From Hysterangium stoloniferum (Eukaryota > Basidiomycota > Agaricomycetes > Hysterangiales > Hysterangiaceae), in NCBI GenBank assembly GCA_015178975.1, contig WHVD01000025.1, forward strand, positions 620,001 to 684,000: a stretch of DNA of 64,000 nt, in the 5' to 3' direction. The notes beneath the pieces were generated by a model. The model worked only from the letters and a program-made list of their open reading frames with translations, was not told the DNA's origin and searched no databases. A program made the translations under genes and the position numbers. Position 1 is the first letter of the stretch. The number at the start of each line of letters is the position of its first letter. Positions 21,263 to 32,557 of this stretch are shown piece after piece.

Positions 21263-22975
21263 CAAAAAGGATCTGAACATTCATTCCAACCCACCACATA
21301 TGTAATGGGGGTAGGTGGGTACTCCACCATGTTTTCCTTGATTCCATTCTTTCGAACCATCCTGCTGCAATCTGTCATTTACTCCCATTTGCTTCTATCT
21401 ACTCGGACCGATTACCAGTACATTTTGAGAACAGATAACATCATGATGATACTAGGAAATATATAAGATAGACAGTGATCTCATACTCACACCTGGCTTC
21501 ATTACCAGTTTTCCTAAAAATAGTTCATATGTTGGGGAGTTAACTAGGATGGTGCAGGCGGACATAATGGAAGTCCCTTGCGATTGTGGTCCCGTTCATC
21601 ACTCTATTTTTAATTTAGCCAGCTGATAGAGTTCGGTTCTCATGATCACCTCTGGCACCTTGAACCTGCCTATGAGTATGACAATGATCAGGTCAGAGAT
21701 CATCCCGTTAGAGGTTTCACACAATGCGAATTCATGATGCTTGATGAGGTATCAAAAATAGCATATTGCAGGCGAATGTATCTTAAAGAATGTTCTGGCT
21801 AAGAGGCCCCCTGGGGACTCAGAGAGCCGTCTACTGATGCATCAGCAAGTACCACAGATCCTCTATCTCACACCTCTTTAATTTTCACTTCCCGGCTTCA
21901 TACTGTCTCCAACCTCGGCCTGTGGCAAACCCTCAACTCGATTCAAGCCCAGTTCAAATCGTCCAAATGGACAGCCTGGTGAAGCTTACCACAACGGACC
22001 TTTGATATTTAGTATCCGCTTCCTTAGATAATTAGGATAACCGCGCGTAGTAGTTTTTTCATTATCATTTTTACCTACCGTCACTATCGTGTACTGCCGT
22101 CTCTGTTCTTAGACGAATATACAGCGAGAGATGAGATGGTACTGGATGTACATTCAAGTTGATAACAACTTTTCTTGGGGTCCTACTACTTTTTGACTAT
22201 GGTAGCGGACCTGACGTGCTAGTAAATGATCGGGGACCGAATTTCACTGCAAGATCCCACCGTCATTAGCAAAACTAGGTATGATATATTTTATGACGAC
22301 AAAGAAGTGTTAAAAATTGCAACTAATATTGTCTCAGTCTCGTATTAGGGTATAACGGACTGAGGTGTAAATGGCGTTGCCATATAGTTTAAATACCGTG
22401 CAATGAATATGTGGAACAAAGGGGTGACGTGTCCTTTCGTGTATCTTTGATCGCGTGTTCTAAAAATAGATGCCGATCGTCGAATCCGTTGTTCGTGGTG
22501 TATACATTCCAACAAGAAGTTTCAGAATGGGCAAAACTTTTTTAAGGCCTAACGGCCATTTCAACTTCTGTTTGGCTAGGTAGGTTCAACCAAAATGAGG
22601 TCCCTGGGAGTAACAGAGCGGTGAGACTCATACAACTTCAGCCAACAAACTATGTAACAAGTTGGACATGGCGGGCACAAGATACAAAAATCACCAAGAT
22701 GGGGGGCACATCATACTCAATAGTAAACTACTGGGCTTGTTAAGATACAATGTAAATAAGCATCATGTTAAACGTACATAAATGATGGCATTAAACAACA
22801 TATCGATCGTAGCGTTCGGATACAACAAGGTGCACAGGGAAAGCTGGTCAATGGGCCTTTATGTTTTAAAAGCCATTGAACCAACGCAAACACTCCGGGT
22901 AAGGGCTTTGCGAGGTAATCCCAGCTACCTGCTGCCTTGGTCCGTACACATAACGCTCCACACGATTGATGCTGG
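21263..22975. other. 1.7 kb with no recognised gene
   Basis: No domain, no terminal repeats. Short readings near 21173-21466 and 22782-22994 look like chance. This is the 3' side of the GMC remnant; its lost C-terminal part is not found here. Confidence 0.4.
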
Positions 22976-24560
22976 TCATGATGTATCAGAATGAGTCCGT
23001 TTAAGATTCAAAAGAAGAACGCTTGAAAGAAGACTGACGTCAAAGAGATTCTGGCGAACGGCAGGGAGATCCTTGATCACTTCAATTCCCTTTTCCTCTA
23101 AGTCTGCAGCCGGCCCGATCCCAGATAAAAGCAAGACTTGTGGGGTATTGAAAGCCCCAGTACAGATGATGATTTCCTTCCTGGCATGAGCACGGTACCG
23201 AGGCGAATTGCGGGCTTGGGAGAATTCGACCCCGATGGCCCGAGGCCGTGAGATGGCGGTTCCGTCTTGAGAGGACATCAGGAGTAAGATATGCAGTTGC
23301 AGAAGAGCTTCGTAAAAAAATTTTTAATGCAACAGCTTGGGAAAGAAATTATAGGGCGACGTACGACGGCCTTTTGTATCAATGAAAGCGGTGAAAGAGC
23401 TGGCACCCAGAGTTCCATTTGGCGTGTTCAAGTCTCTGTACAAAAAATATAATTTCGAGTCTGAGTTCTGCTATTACTGCTTACGGGCTCCACGGAATGC
23501 CTAATACTGCGCAGGCTTCCATAACAACATGGTACAGAGACTATATAATTCTGGAATCAGATAACAACTTGCAATCAGACCAAAATATCTAAAACCATAC
23601 GGCGACATCCGGTTCGCTTGTTTTCCAAGGGCCATTAAAACCATGATCTTTCAGCTTTACGTCGGGTTTTGAGGCGCTGGCGGCATATCCTTCAGACTTC
23701 ATGAAATAGCTACAATCACACATAATCTGTCAGAGTTTGGCATCAGTGATATACACGACACGCACGGATGAAGTTCATCATAACTCCAACCTTCTGCACC
23801 ATTTGCAGCCCACGAATTAAAATCTTTAAAGTAATCTCAGACGATGCGGGGTAAAACGTTGGTAAATGAATGAATTATGCAGTACAACCTTGGGGGGAGC
23901 AACGGTGGTAAATACACGCGTGGAGTGAACTTGATGATGGTTAATATGGTCTATATTCACAGCGTGAAGGTCGTAACGCATAACGCAAGACATACCTGGT
24001 TCCTCCAAGTATCTTTCCTCGGGGTGACGATTATTCAGATTTTCTTGCGGGGAACGTGATTGTTGGCGATAGCAGCGGCTCATATTAGACGGCGTGACTT
24101 ATTGTGACGCACGTTAACGAACGCACACTGAATAATATTCCCAATCAGCCTTTGTTTTCAGCAATTTAGCAAACCCCATAGGAAATTTCGTAAAGAATGT
24201 TCGTTTGTGACTGCGTGCAGGTCAGATATTATTTATGTTTGTCATTTTCAGGCATTAAACGCAAAGTTCACCTCTGTCCTGCCTCCACAAGAAGTACCGT
24301 CGCATTTGGATTTTCTGATAAACGTGATGCCAAAACGCATCCAGCAGTTCCTTAACAAACGAATGAGCGGGATAAATTATTTCTATGCCCAACAACTGAC
24401 CACCTCCTACAATCACATAGTCGTAAGTCTTCCACTGGGATGGTGCTCGATAAGAGTCCTTTGGATCGCTTCGAGTGCCAACCAGGGAAGGATCAGAGCC
24501 AATACTGTTCTTTGACAAGGTGATACCCATGGCATTTCGATGTCGAAGGTATGAAAACAC
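22976..24560 (-). pseudogene. GMC oxidoreductase, decayed and 3'-truncated
   Basis: The minus strand keeps recognisable GMC exons in order. From ATG 24560: KTYDYVIVGGG, GT-AG intron, TAGCVLASRLSENPNATVLL and VEAGQ (FAD dinucleotide fold). Another intron, then HKRTFFTKFPMGFAKLLKTK and ADWEYYS. Then PRGKILGGT, DFNSWAANGAEGWSYDELHP, YFMKSEGYAA, LNTPNGTLGASSFTAFIDTK and finally KEIIICTGAFNTPQVLLLSG with IGPAADLEEKGIEVIKDLPA (GMC signature 2). Frame changes are seen just before PRGKILGG, where a TAA falls in the frame, and around 23290-23340. The C-terminal substrate domain with the catalytic His is missing. The family includes aryl-alcohol, glucose and methanol oxidases; which one cannot be told. 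Confidence 0.85.
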
Positions 24561-24639
24561 TAACCACTAGCAAGCACTTTATAGTCAGTACTAGTCATCT
24601 TCCCACACCAGTATCGCACTTCGAGGGATCGATCTTGGC

Positions 24640-25025
24640 CAAATTTCAAATAGCGAACTGTCCTGTACAGGGACTAGTGCGCTTCGCCCTAGTGCAGTAG
24701 GGAGGTGTTCAGCGGATTATGAGATGGGCTTGCATAAGAAGGCCAATTAAGGGAAAGTGCAATCGAGTGATTACGCCTATAGAATCAATGGGAGGCTATG
24801 GAAAGCCGCTCGATCAGGGTCAACACCAGACTCGACATTCCTTACATGTACTAGTCCTTCTTAGTAAAAGATAATGAATAAATGGACTGTCTACACAAGG
24901 ATATAATTTCATAAGGCTGAAGTTGGACTGTTCGGCAGTAGGATCTGAATTAGTTGCCCGCTTGTGCTCGGGAAATAGCCATTGGCTTGCATAATCACGT
25001 GATGCAACGCGTCTGATGTTTGTCT
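24640..25025. repeat. Upstream flank of GMC remnant, duplicated at 37304-37560
   Basis: From TCAAATAGCGAACTG through CTACACAAGGATA, GTTGGACTGTTCGGCAG and CTCGGGAAAT to TGTTTG the order matches 37304-37560 with small gaps. This is 5' flanking DNA of the GMC gene, and its second copy shows that the whole locus, not just the gene, was copied. Confidence 0.7.
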
Positions 25026-26232
25026 ATCATCCTTCCTGGTCGCCTGAAACAGGGTGTGTTTCAAATTCTGTCACAGAATGTCTGCTGTCGTTCAAAGGTG
25101 GCACACCTCAAATGATGTCTGTCCGATGGAGGAAAATTAATCGCCAACTGTGTCAACAAAGTCACCCCGTTTGTATCGGATAGCCATACATCCTATTACT
25201 TTACAATATTATTTATGCAGATGTGACAGGAGTGGAGCGCAATCTCTGCTTGCGATACCGTTGCGGCTGTTGTGTTGAGTTGCTGTGTTAAATTCGGGAT
25301 TCGAGACGGGTTGACCGATAAGTGATGTCGGTGTTTTTTGTGACGCCGGAGGAATGCTGGATAGGTCTCTTAAAATGCCAGCCTCTAGAGGTGGGTACCG
25401 ATTAGTTAGTAAGCTATGGCCCTATTGTCGCCCAGCCACACAACGTTGCCCCTTATCGCCCTCCATAATCTTACCGTTGACTCCGCTGCTCCTTTACCTC
25501 AGACTTTCAACAATGTCAACACCGTTTTGCCATATAAAGAATTTTCGTTACATACTTTTGGAATATCGCCTCGGAGTGGGACCCTCTGTGGTTTCAGACG
25601 AAGAATTCGCCACTTTGGTTTCCAGTCTGAAGCACATGGATGTAATGGATGATCTGATTATATACCGTCAAACCAAGGGATCACTTGGGGTCACACGAGA
25701 TAAGCACGAAGAGTGCATGTCGGCACTTTTTCTGTAATAGCGTTCATTGGAAACGCGATTCTCAATCTCCCTATTGCTCTCGCTAGAGTCTCAAGCACGA
25801 CGTGGGGCTGTCCGTGCATGGGAAAATGTAGCGAAGGCGTGACTTTCGAAATGCAAGCTCACCCCTCTCTTAATCGCGTGAACCTGACTGGAATAGACCC
25901 ATTATTTATGAATGTGTCACATCAGGAAGACAATTAACAGTGAGAGGGAGTACGGGTACAAAGCAAACGGCGATCTTCTATACAACTTGTCAGGTATTCT
26001 CATATGGTTGGTTGTCCACCCGTCAAGCTCCGTCGGACATCCGCCAGGCTTAATACCAATTCCCATTCGTGGATCCTTGACAGCAAACTATGCAGTGACT
26101 CAATTGACCAATGCCACATTAGACGCCCGGGAAGATCAACTTATTGATTTGTCGGAGATCATAGTCCACTCACAACTCAACCTTGCTCTCAACCTCAACT
26201 ACTGAATTTTACCACCCTCCAAAATCAACGCC
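25026..26232. other. Intergenic with a coding-like remnant
   Basis: Two overlapping plus-strand readings (25354-25737 and 25416-25652) each look protein-like in part (LPLIALHNLTVDSAAPLPQT; then GVGPSVVSDEEFATLVSSLK), suggesting one gene with a frame change or an unseen intron near 25560. No family recognised. A second short reading (26000-26205) precedes the repeat gene. Low confidence. Confidence 0.3.
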
Positions 26233-29200
26233 ATGGTCATCAAAGCTATGGCTCGCAACATTGGTCCTTTGGCCAATGTTGTTATTCTCCTTCTGGGAGT
26301 CATTTATATAGTCAAAATACTTGTCCATGGCACATTGTGAGTTCATTTTCCTCGTCTCCACACATAACCTTAATGTCCCCCGTATAGTATTCCGCGAATT
26401 TCCCATTACCCTCAACCTGCTGAACTCATTGCCCACCTCCGTCGCTTTGCAACACACGCTCTCGCTGTTTCCATTGCCACAGTCAAAATACTTGTCCATG
26501 GCACATTGTAAGTTCATTTTCCTCGTCTCCACACATAACCTTAATGTCCCCCGTATAGTATTCCGCGACTTTCCCATTACCCTCAAACTGCTGAACTCAT
26601 TGCCCACCTCCATCGCTTTGCAACACACACTCTCGCTGTTTCCATTGCCTCCTACGTTAATATGTGCGAATATAGCCTTCACATGTTACTTGTGGTTTCT
26701 TGGTTCCCACTCCATCAGTGGAGCATTCTGAAGTTTCTCAGCTTTGTGGCGGAAAAGATCTTCGGTCCATCGCTGCTTCCTGCGCCTGTAGCGGATGTGT
26801 CTTCTTCCTCAAAATTCATGGCGCTTTTCAAGGTTATGACAGGAGCGAAGATTGAGCCATATTACGCGAATGTTCTTGTCAGCTTGTTGCCTGTCAGTAT
26901 CTCCTCGCAACTGATGCTGCGTACCTGCTATCGTCAAAGGTGAGCCAGTCATCCGTTTATTTAGCAACCCATACTGTAATCTAACCATGTCCGCTAGCCT
27001 TGCACCTGTCAGGGGTTCTCTCTGGAAGATGTTGCCTGCAATCCCATACATGCTGGCTCAGAGTCCGATGCCCGCAGATGTTGTAGATCAGGTCATCAGC
27101 TTGTTCTCCAGTGTTGAAGACTCTCTTGTGGCAGAGGCTTGCCCCATGGTTACTTCAAGGTATATCCCCATTCCCTCATTTATGTCCCGGTCATTGACAA
27201 GCTGCACATTCAGGATCACAGCAACATTTGCATATGTCGTAGTTACACCACTTATGGTAGTGTATCTCCGCAGGCCCATTTGGAACGTTTGCCATCAAGC
27301 GTTGTGCCTTGTGGCACGAGCCGCAGGACTGATGTTGTTTTGGTTGCTCAAAATCGCAGCGACAATTGTGTTTAAGTTGCTGAAAATTTTTTTGGGATGT
27401 ATCTGCACGGTCTCAGCGTACCGGTCATATTCTCTTGCAGACGACCTCATGTCATCCCCCCTTGTCCCCATCCTCATGTGCAATCCTCTCGCCGTTCGCC
27501 GCGTATGCATTCTCTCCTCACAGCTGATGCTACATACCTGCTATCATCAAAGGTGAGCCAGTCATCTGTTTATTTAACAACCCATCCCGTAATCTAACCA
27601 TGTCCATAGCCTTGCCCCTGTCAGGGGTTCTCTCTGGAAGATTTTGCCTGCCATCCCATACGTGCTGGCTCAGAGTCCGATGCCCGCAGATGTTATAGAT
27701 CAGGTCATTAGTTTGTTCTCCGGTGTTGGGCGCTCTCTTGTGGCAGAGGCTTGCCCCATGGTTACTTCAAGGTATATCCCCATTCCCTCATTTAGTCCCG
27801 GTCATTGACAAGCTGCACATTCAGGATCACAGCAACGTTCGCATGTGTCGTAGTTACAGCACTTATCGCCGTTCGCCGTGTGTGCATTCACGCCACAACA
27901 AACAGCATCAACACAGTGAGCGGAGCACAGCAGGGCGCCCCTGAGAGCATCAATGAGGACAAGGACGATTTTTTCAATGAAGAGATGACCCGCCGCATGA
28001 GCGCCTCTTCCAATGCCAAACCTACTATATCCACTGCCGCTGCCACTGAGGCAGACCCCACCCCATCCGCCACCATCAAGACTGCAGCAGAACCCACCCC
28101 ATCCACCACCACCGACACTGCAGCAGACCCGACCCCATCCGCTCCCACAGTTCCTGCAGCAGACCCCACAGCCGACAGAGTCGACACACTCGGCCTGGAG
28201 AACATCAATGATGATGAGGACGACATATTCATTGATGAAGAGATCACCCCAGCCGCTACCACCGCTACGGCAGCAGACCCGACCCCATCCGGCATCACCG
28301 CCATTGCAGCGGACCCGACCCCATCCGGCACCACCACCATTGCAGGAGACCTGACCCCATCCGCGACCACCACCACTGCAACAGACTCGACCCCATCCGC
28401 TGCTACAGCTCCTGCAGCAGACCCCACAACCAACAGCGTCAACACACTTGGCGGAGCGCAGCAGGTCGCCCCTGAGAACATAATTGATGACGAGGATGAC
28501 ATATTCATTGATGAGGAGATCACCCCAGCCGCTACCACCACGACGGCAGCAGAACCGACCCCATCCGGCACCACTGCCATTGCAGTAGACCCGACCCCCT
28601 CCAGCACAACCGCCACTGCCGACCACATTCCACCCGCAGATACAACTGCCTCTGGCGGCGAGGGATCGGAGGCCTCGATGTGGGCCCCGGGAAACCAGGC
28701 TGTGAAGTTTCCCACCAAGGAAGAAATCAATGACATCTGGTCTGCATTTCACACAATGAAGAGGGAGACCAAGGAGGAGCTTGCCGCCACCGCCAAACCT
28801 ATGGCATCCCCATCGATAGATACAACTGCCTCTGGTGGTGAGGGATTGGAGGCCTCGATATGGGCCCCGGGAAACCAACCTGTGGAATACCCCACTAAAG
28901 AGGAACAAGCCGACATCTCGGGTGCATTTCACGCAATGAAGAGGCAGACCAAGGAGGAGCTTGCCGCCACCGCCAAACCTATGGCATCCCCATCGATAGA
29001 TACAAGTGCCTCTGGTGGTGAGGGATTGGAGGCCTCGATATGGGCCCCGGGAAACCAACCTGTGGAATGCCCCACTAAAGAGGAACAAGCAGACATCTGG
29101 GCTGCATTTCACGCAATGAAGAGGCAGACCAAGGGGGAGCTTGTTGCCACCGCCAAACCGATGGCATCCACATCCACAGATACAGCTGCCTCTGATGGTG

Positions 29201-29682
29201 AGGGATTGGAGGCCTCGATATGGGCCCCAGGAAACCAACCTGTGGAATGCCCCACTAAAGAGGAACAAGCCGACATCTGGGGTGCATTTCACGCAATGAA
29301 GAGGCAGACCAAAGGGGAGCTTGCCGCCATCGCCAAACCGATGGCATCCACATCCATAGATACAGCTGCCTCTGATGGTGAGGGATTGGAGGCCTCGATA
29401 TGGGCCCCGGGAAACCAGCCTGTGGAATGCCCCACTAAAGAGGAACAAGCCGACATCTGGGCTACATTTCATGCAATGAAGAGGCAGACCAAGGAGGAGC
29501 TTGTCGCCACCGCCAAACCGATGGCATCCACATCCATAGATACAGCTGCCTCTGATGGTGATGGATTGGAGGCCTCGATATGGGCCCCGGGAAACCAACC
29601 TGTGGAGGAACAAGCCGACCTGCCCGCATCGCATTCAACGAAGAGGCGGAAAGGTGGGAGGCGGAGGCGTGTGCAGAGCTAA
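26233..29682 (+). CDS. Seven-exon gene for a 1041-residue repeat protein
   Basis: Exons 26233-26336, 26388-26507, 26559-26939, 26998-27159, 27214-27552, 27610-27771 and 27825-29682 sum to 3126 nt with no internal stop; introns are 51-58 nt, GT-AG. The N-terminal third has hydrophobic segments (NVVILLLGVIYIVKIL; VVVTPLMVVYLRRPIW; LMLFWLLKIAATIVFKLLKI), so it may sit in a membrane. The C-terminal 620 residues are low complexity: Thr/Pro/Ala-rich 14-residue units around ADPTPSGTT, acidic blocks (DDEDDIFIDEEITPA), and six 60-residue repeats with ASIWAPGNQPVE and FHAMKRQTKEEL. Exons 2 and 3 start with the same 40-residue unit, and exons 4-5 are copied as 6-7. I do not recognise the family. The intact frame across all seven exons argues it is a real gene. 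Confidence 0.75.
26311..26652 (+). repeat. Tandem 171-bp duplication of an exon-intron unit
   Basis: 26311-26481 and 26482-26652 are direct copies with few differences. Each unit has a 120-nt coding part (40 codons) and a 51-nt intron, so splicing gives an in-frame protein repeat. The borders lie inside exons, starting at GTCAAAATACTTGTCC. Confidence 0.9.
26885..27850 (+). repeat. Tandem ~612-bp duplication spanning two introns
   Basis: Exon 4 (26998-27159) and exon 6 (27610-27771) are both 162 nt and begin 612 bp apart; the flanking introns and the start of exons 5 and 7 are also copied (ATCACAGCAACRTTYGCATR). The first copy keeps an extra ~285-nt hydrophobic coding segment in exon 5 that the second lacks. 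A third partial copy lies at 38752-38852. Confidence 0.85.
28639..29620 (+). repeat. Six coding tandem repeats of 180 bp
   Basis: Repeat starts at 28639, 28819, 28999, 29179, 29359 and 29539 (GATACAACTGCCTCTGG and variants). Each is 60 codons; the first and last are the most diverged or shortened. The period is a multiple of three, so both the sense frame and one antisense frame stay open across the array. Confidence 0.95.
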
Positions 29683-30860
29683 CTCAAGCAGAGGTCAAAC
29701 TAGCCCAGTAGTGGGTAGTTTTCATTTTCGTTTTTCATTTTTGTTTTTTGTTTTCATTTTCATTTTCGTTTTCGTTTTCCTTCCCTTTTTCTTCTATTAT
29801 TTCTGCCCTCCTATTTACTTTCCTTGGGTGATCGGCTCGGCTGGTTCTGGCTCTTGTCTTTGAGAACAAGGTGCGCCGTTGTTCACCTTCCTGCCTCAGT
29901 TTACCTATTCGCTGTCATGTAGCTGTGTCTGTTTCGTGAGTATTGTGTCTTCAGAGTCTCCTAGGCCACGGGCTTGCTGTGCAAGCCTTTGGGACATTGC
30001 TATGAGGACGTGCTGCACGCTGGATGACTAAACGTACGTCCTTTGTTTTAAGATAGCGGAGTCTACTCTAACGAATGTGTTCTTTCTTTCTTCGTCTTTC
30101 AGCGGCTTGGGTGCAATGGGGCATCCGTGCAAGGGATTACTGCTAATTCCCGACTGGTTGGGTATGCATGATTCTCACATTTCTTTTCATTTATTTTAAC
30201 ACATTTTTTTTTCCAGTCCCATAACCAGGGTAGGACACTTTCGGCATCCACCTTTGGCAAATATTGGCGTTGAGGCCTACCGAGCGGACTCGAGGCTGGA
30301 TGGAGCACCTGCAGAAAGCATTCAAACGATACCCGGTGGGTTTTATTGTCCTATGTATTGCATAATTTGGGTACTGATCCCATTCTACTCTCACACCTTT
30401 GACGCAGGACGTCAAGACTGGCTACTGACTTGATTTTTAGAGTCTTCTCTTGGCACCGACTTCGGCAAATTGTCTAGGCTTTGACTTTTTATTCATTTAT
30501 CGACCTCTGTATGTCCAAATATTGGCTCGTATGCTTATCTTCTGAAAATTTAACGGATTTCTTTATTAATTTGTTAGCATCCTACCTTGGAGCGTATCAG
30601 CTAGTACGGGTCAACCCGGCAAAGGGCGACCCTGCATCGATGTAACTGTGAGTTTCTCTCACTCCAGTACAATTATGCTCTCATACTCACCTCATCATAT
30701 CTTAAGCGGCCCCCAAGGAACGGTTTTGTTGTCTGGCGGAAGCACTCCTCTAGTCGTCCCATATGGTCTTGAGAGGTTGGACTCGTACAAGGCCTCTCAT
30801 CGCACTCTGTCTCTTTAAGAGTGTAGCCTGCCTACGAGTCCGACTGAGATTTCGGTGAGT
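29683..30860. other. 3' flank of the repeat gene, microsatellite and coding-like scraps
   Basis: 29717-29795 is a T-rich microsatellite of TTTTC/TTTTCG units. Between 30100 and 30440 GT-AG-like junctions (TTCCAG at ~30210, GACGCAG at ~30405) bound stretches such as GWMEHLQKAFKRYP, which look coding but fit no model. No family recognised. Confidence 0.3.
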
Positions 30861-31689
30861 TTCCATTCATAGTAAAATTATTTTAGTCTGACCTCTCGTT
30901 TAGACGACACGAAACTACTAACAGACAGACTTTCAAATCCAGCGACGTTCTTCAAGTTCACGAGATGAACCAACCGAGCCACAAGGTTTCTTTGTGTTAA
31001 TGACTTTAATTTCTTGTTGATTTTTCCGAGATCAATTTTATTGTTTTGTTTTGTAGTCTGTTTTGTTTCTTCTCGTTTTGTTCTGGTTGTTTTGTTCTGT
31101 GTTTCGCTATGCCGCAACTTTGCTCTTCTGTTAATTGCTCTGGTATCAAGGTCACTGCTCATAAAATAAAATTTCTATCAATTATTGGCGAAAACGCAAT
31201 CAACCTGCTGTGAAACTGTTTTATAGGAAGAATTCTATCGTTCTAGTGAAATAAAATAGAAATTGTAACATATTGGTTGTGCATTAGTCACGTCGGAAGT
31301 TGGTTGACAGATGTTTGGAATCTTGCCAACGCTATTGCATTAGAGCGCAAGCCCACGCTCTGGAGGGCGTGCGGTCCGCGCGAGGAGTACGGAACTTTTC
31401 CCGTTTAGTCATCGATACGTTGTCATTTTCCAGTTCTGGAAGCTGGTTGGCTAGAATCGGGGACAAACCTAGTCTGGCAACAGAGTAGCATTGGCTGACA
31501 CCAAAATTCCGGTATTTAATTTCACTCACTCCTGTGAATAGGATGAAGATAGTAATATTTATGCTCTTGACTTCACATCAGCACGTGGAACGCTATGGTA
31601 CCTTTAGTGACACCAGTTTGTCCAACGTTAATGGGTTAATTCTTCGTTTCTTGTGTTTGCAGTGTGTGTTATTTGTAACATACAAGCAT
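30861..31689. other. Unassigned; T/G-rich with a TGGTATCA motif
   Basis: 31045-31110 is a TTTTGTTCTG-rich stretch. CTGGTATCAAGG at 31139 resembles the start of the initiator-Met primer site used by some LTR elements, but no LTR or pol sequence follows within range. No gene recognised. Confidence 0.25.
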
Positions 31690-31736
31690 ATTGGGATGAT
31701 GATTTCCTTCCTGGTATACATACGATACCGAGGCGA
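31690..31736 (-). pseudogene. Second GMC locus copy, left piece
   Basis: GATGATGATTTCCTTCCTGG and ATACCGAGGCGA match the GMC signature-2 region at 23166-23213. The match stops at 31736 where an LTR is inserted, and resumes at 37251 with GGGCTTGGGAGAATTCAACC. Confidence 0.75.
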
Positions 31737-32247
31737 GTTCCTGTTGAAATAGGATCTAGCGCACTACTCTACGTCAAGCTTACACGACCATACTAAGCAG
31801 TACTGTATTATTCCACGTCCAAGCCATGCCGTACCTTAAACTCGTATACCATTGTTTCACTCTCATACTAGCCAAAGCCTATTTAGCTATCATAGTTGCA
31901 GCCTAATCCAGCTTCGTCTACTTCTGTAATGCGCTGTGTGATGAGCTGCATGGTTGGGTAGGGGGAGTGATTAGCTCTCCGCATATGCATGGGAAGACTC
32001 GCCGCTCGGGAGGGTGGGTCTCCTCATGCGTTACAGCTCTCACTTTAATAAATTCCCAATTATGATTTGTTCTAATAATCCGAAACAAAGCTGAGATTCA
32101 ACAAAAATGTCCTCCGCTTACAGGGAAGGGAGGGTGGGTAAACTAAATCAGAATGATTAAAGGAACGATACTGTGTTAACGAGTGTAAAAATATTCGGAT
32201 AGCGAAGATAGTGTCGTCGCAGTAAAAAACGAAAAGGCGTGGGAGTC

Positions 32248-32518
32248 TATTAAAAATAGTATGAGTTGACTCTATTGCAATACACAATATACAAGGGTTT
32301 AATAAGCTTGTAATAAAAGTATTTGTTTCTCAATATCTTGTGTCAGTTAGTGTAGCACCTCCTGACAATATAGGTTGGATGCTCTGGGAGGTGTATAGTG
32401 GTTCTGACACACATTAACCTCCAAAAGCATGGTCCACAATTAGCATCTTCATATGAAAAGTTGCAATAATTGGTGGACTCCCCCTATAAAAAGGTGTGTT
32501 TCATCATCAAATTTAACA
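32248..32518 (-). repeat. 3' LTR of the copia element
   Basis: 271 bp, identical by eye to 36793-37063. In the element's own direction it starts TGTTAAATTTGATG and contains a TATA-like CTTTTTATAGGG shortly after. Confidence 0.93.
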
Positions 32519-32557
32519 TACCCCCTTGATGAAACACTTTTTTAATCCCATATCTGT

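Noticed and set aside
28639-29620. Six regular repeats as a CRISPR-like array
   Set aside because: Units are 180 bp, coding, and have no spacers; the genome is eukaryotic.
27802-29634. Long antisense ORF (Cys/Gly-rich) as a gene
   Set aside because: The sense frame is joined by six upstream exons in phase; the antisense opening follows from repeats whose period is divisible by three.
31139-31155. TGGTATCAAGG as a primer site of an LTR element
   Set aside because: No LTR end directly before it and no gag/pol after it.
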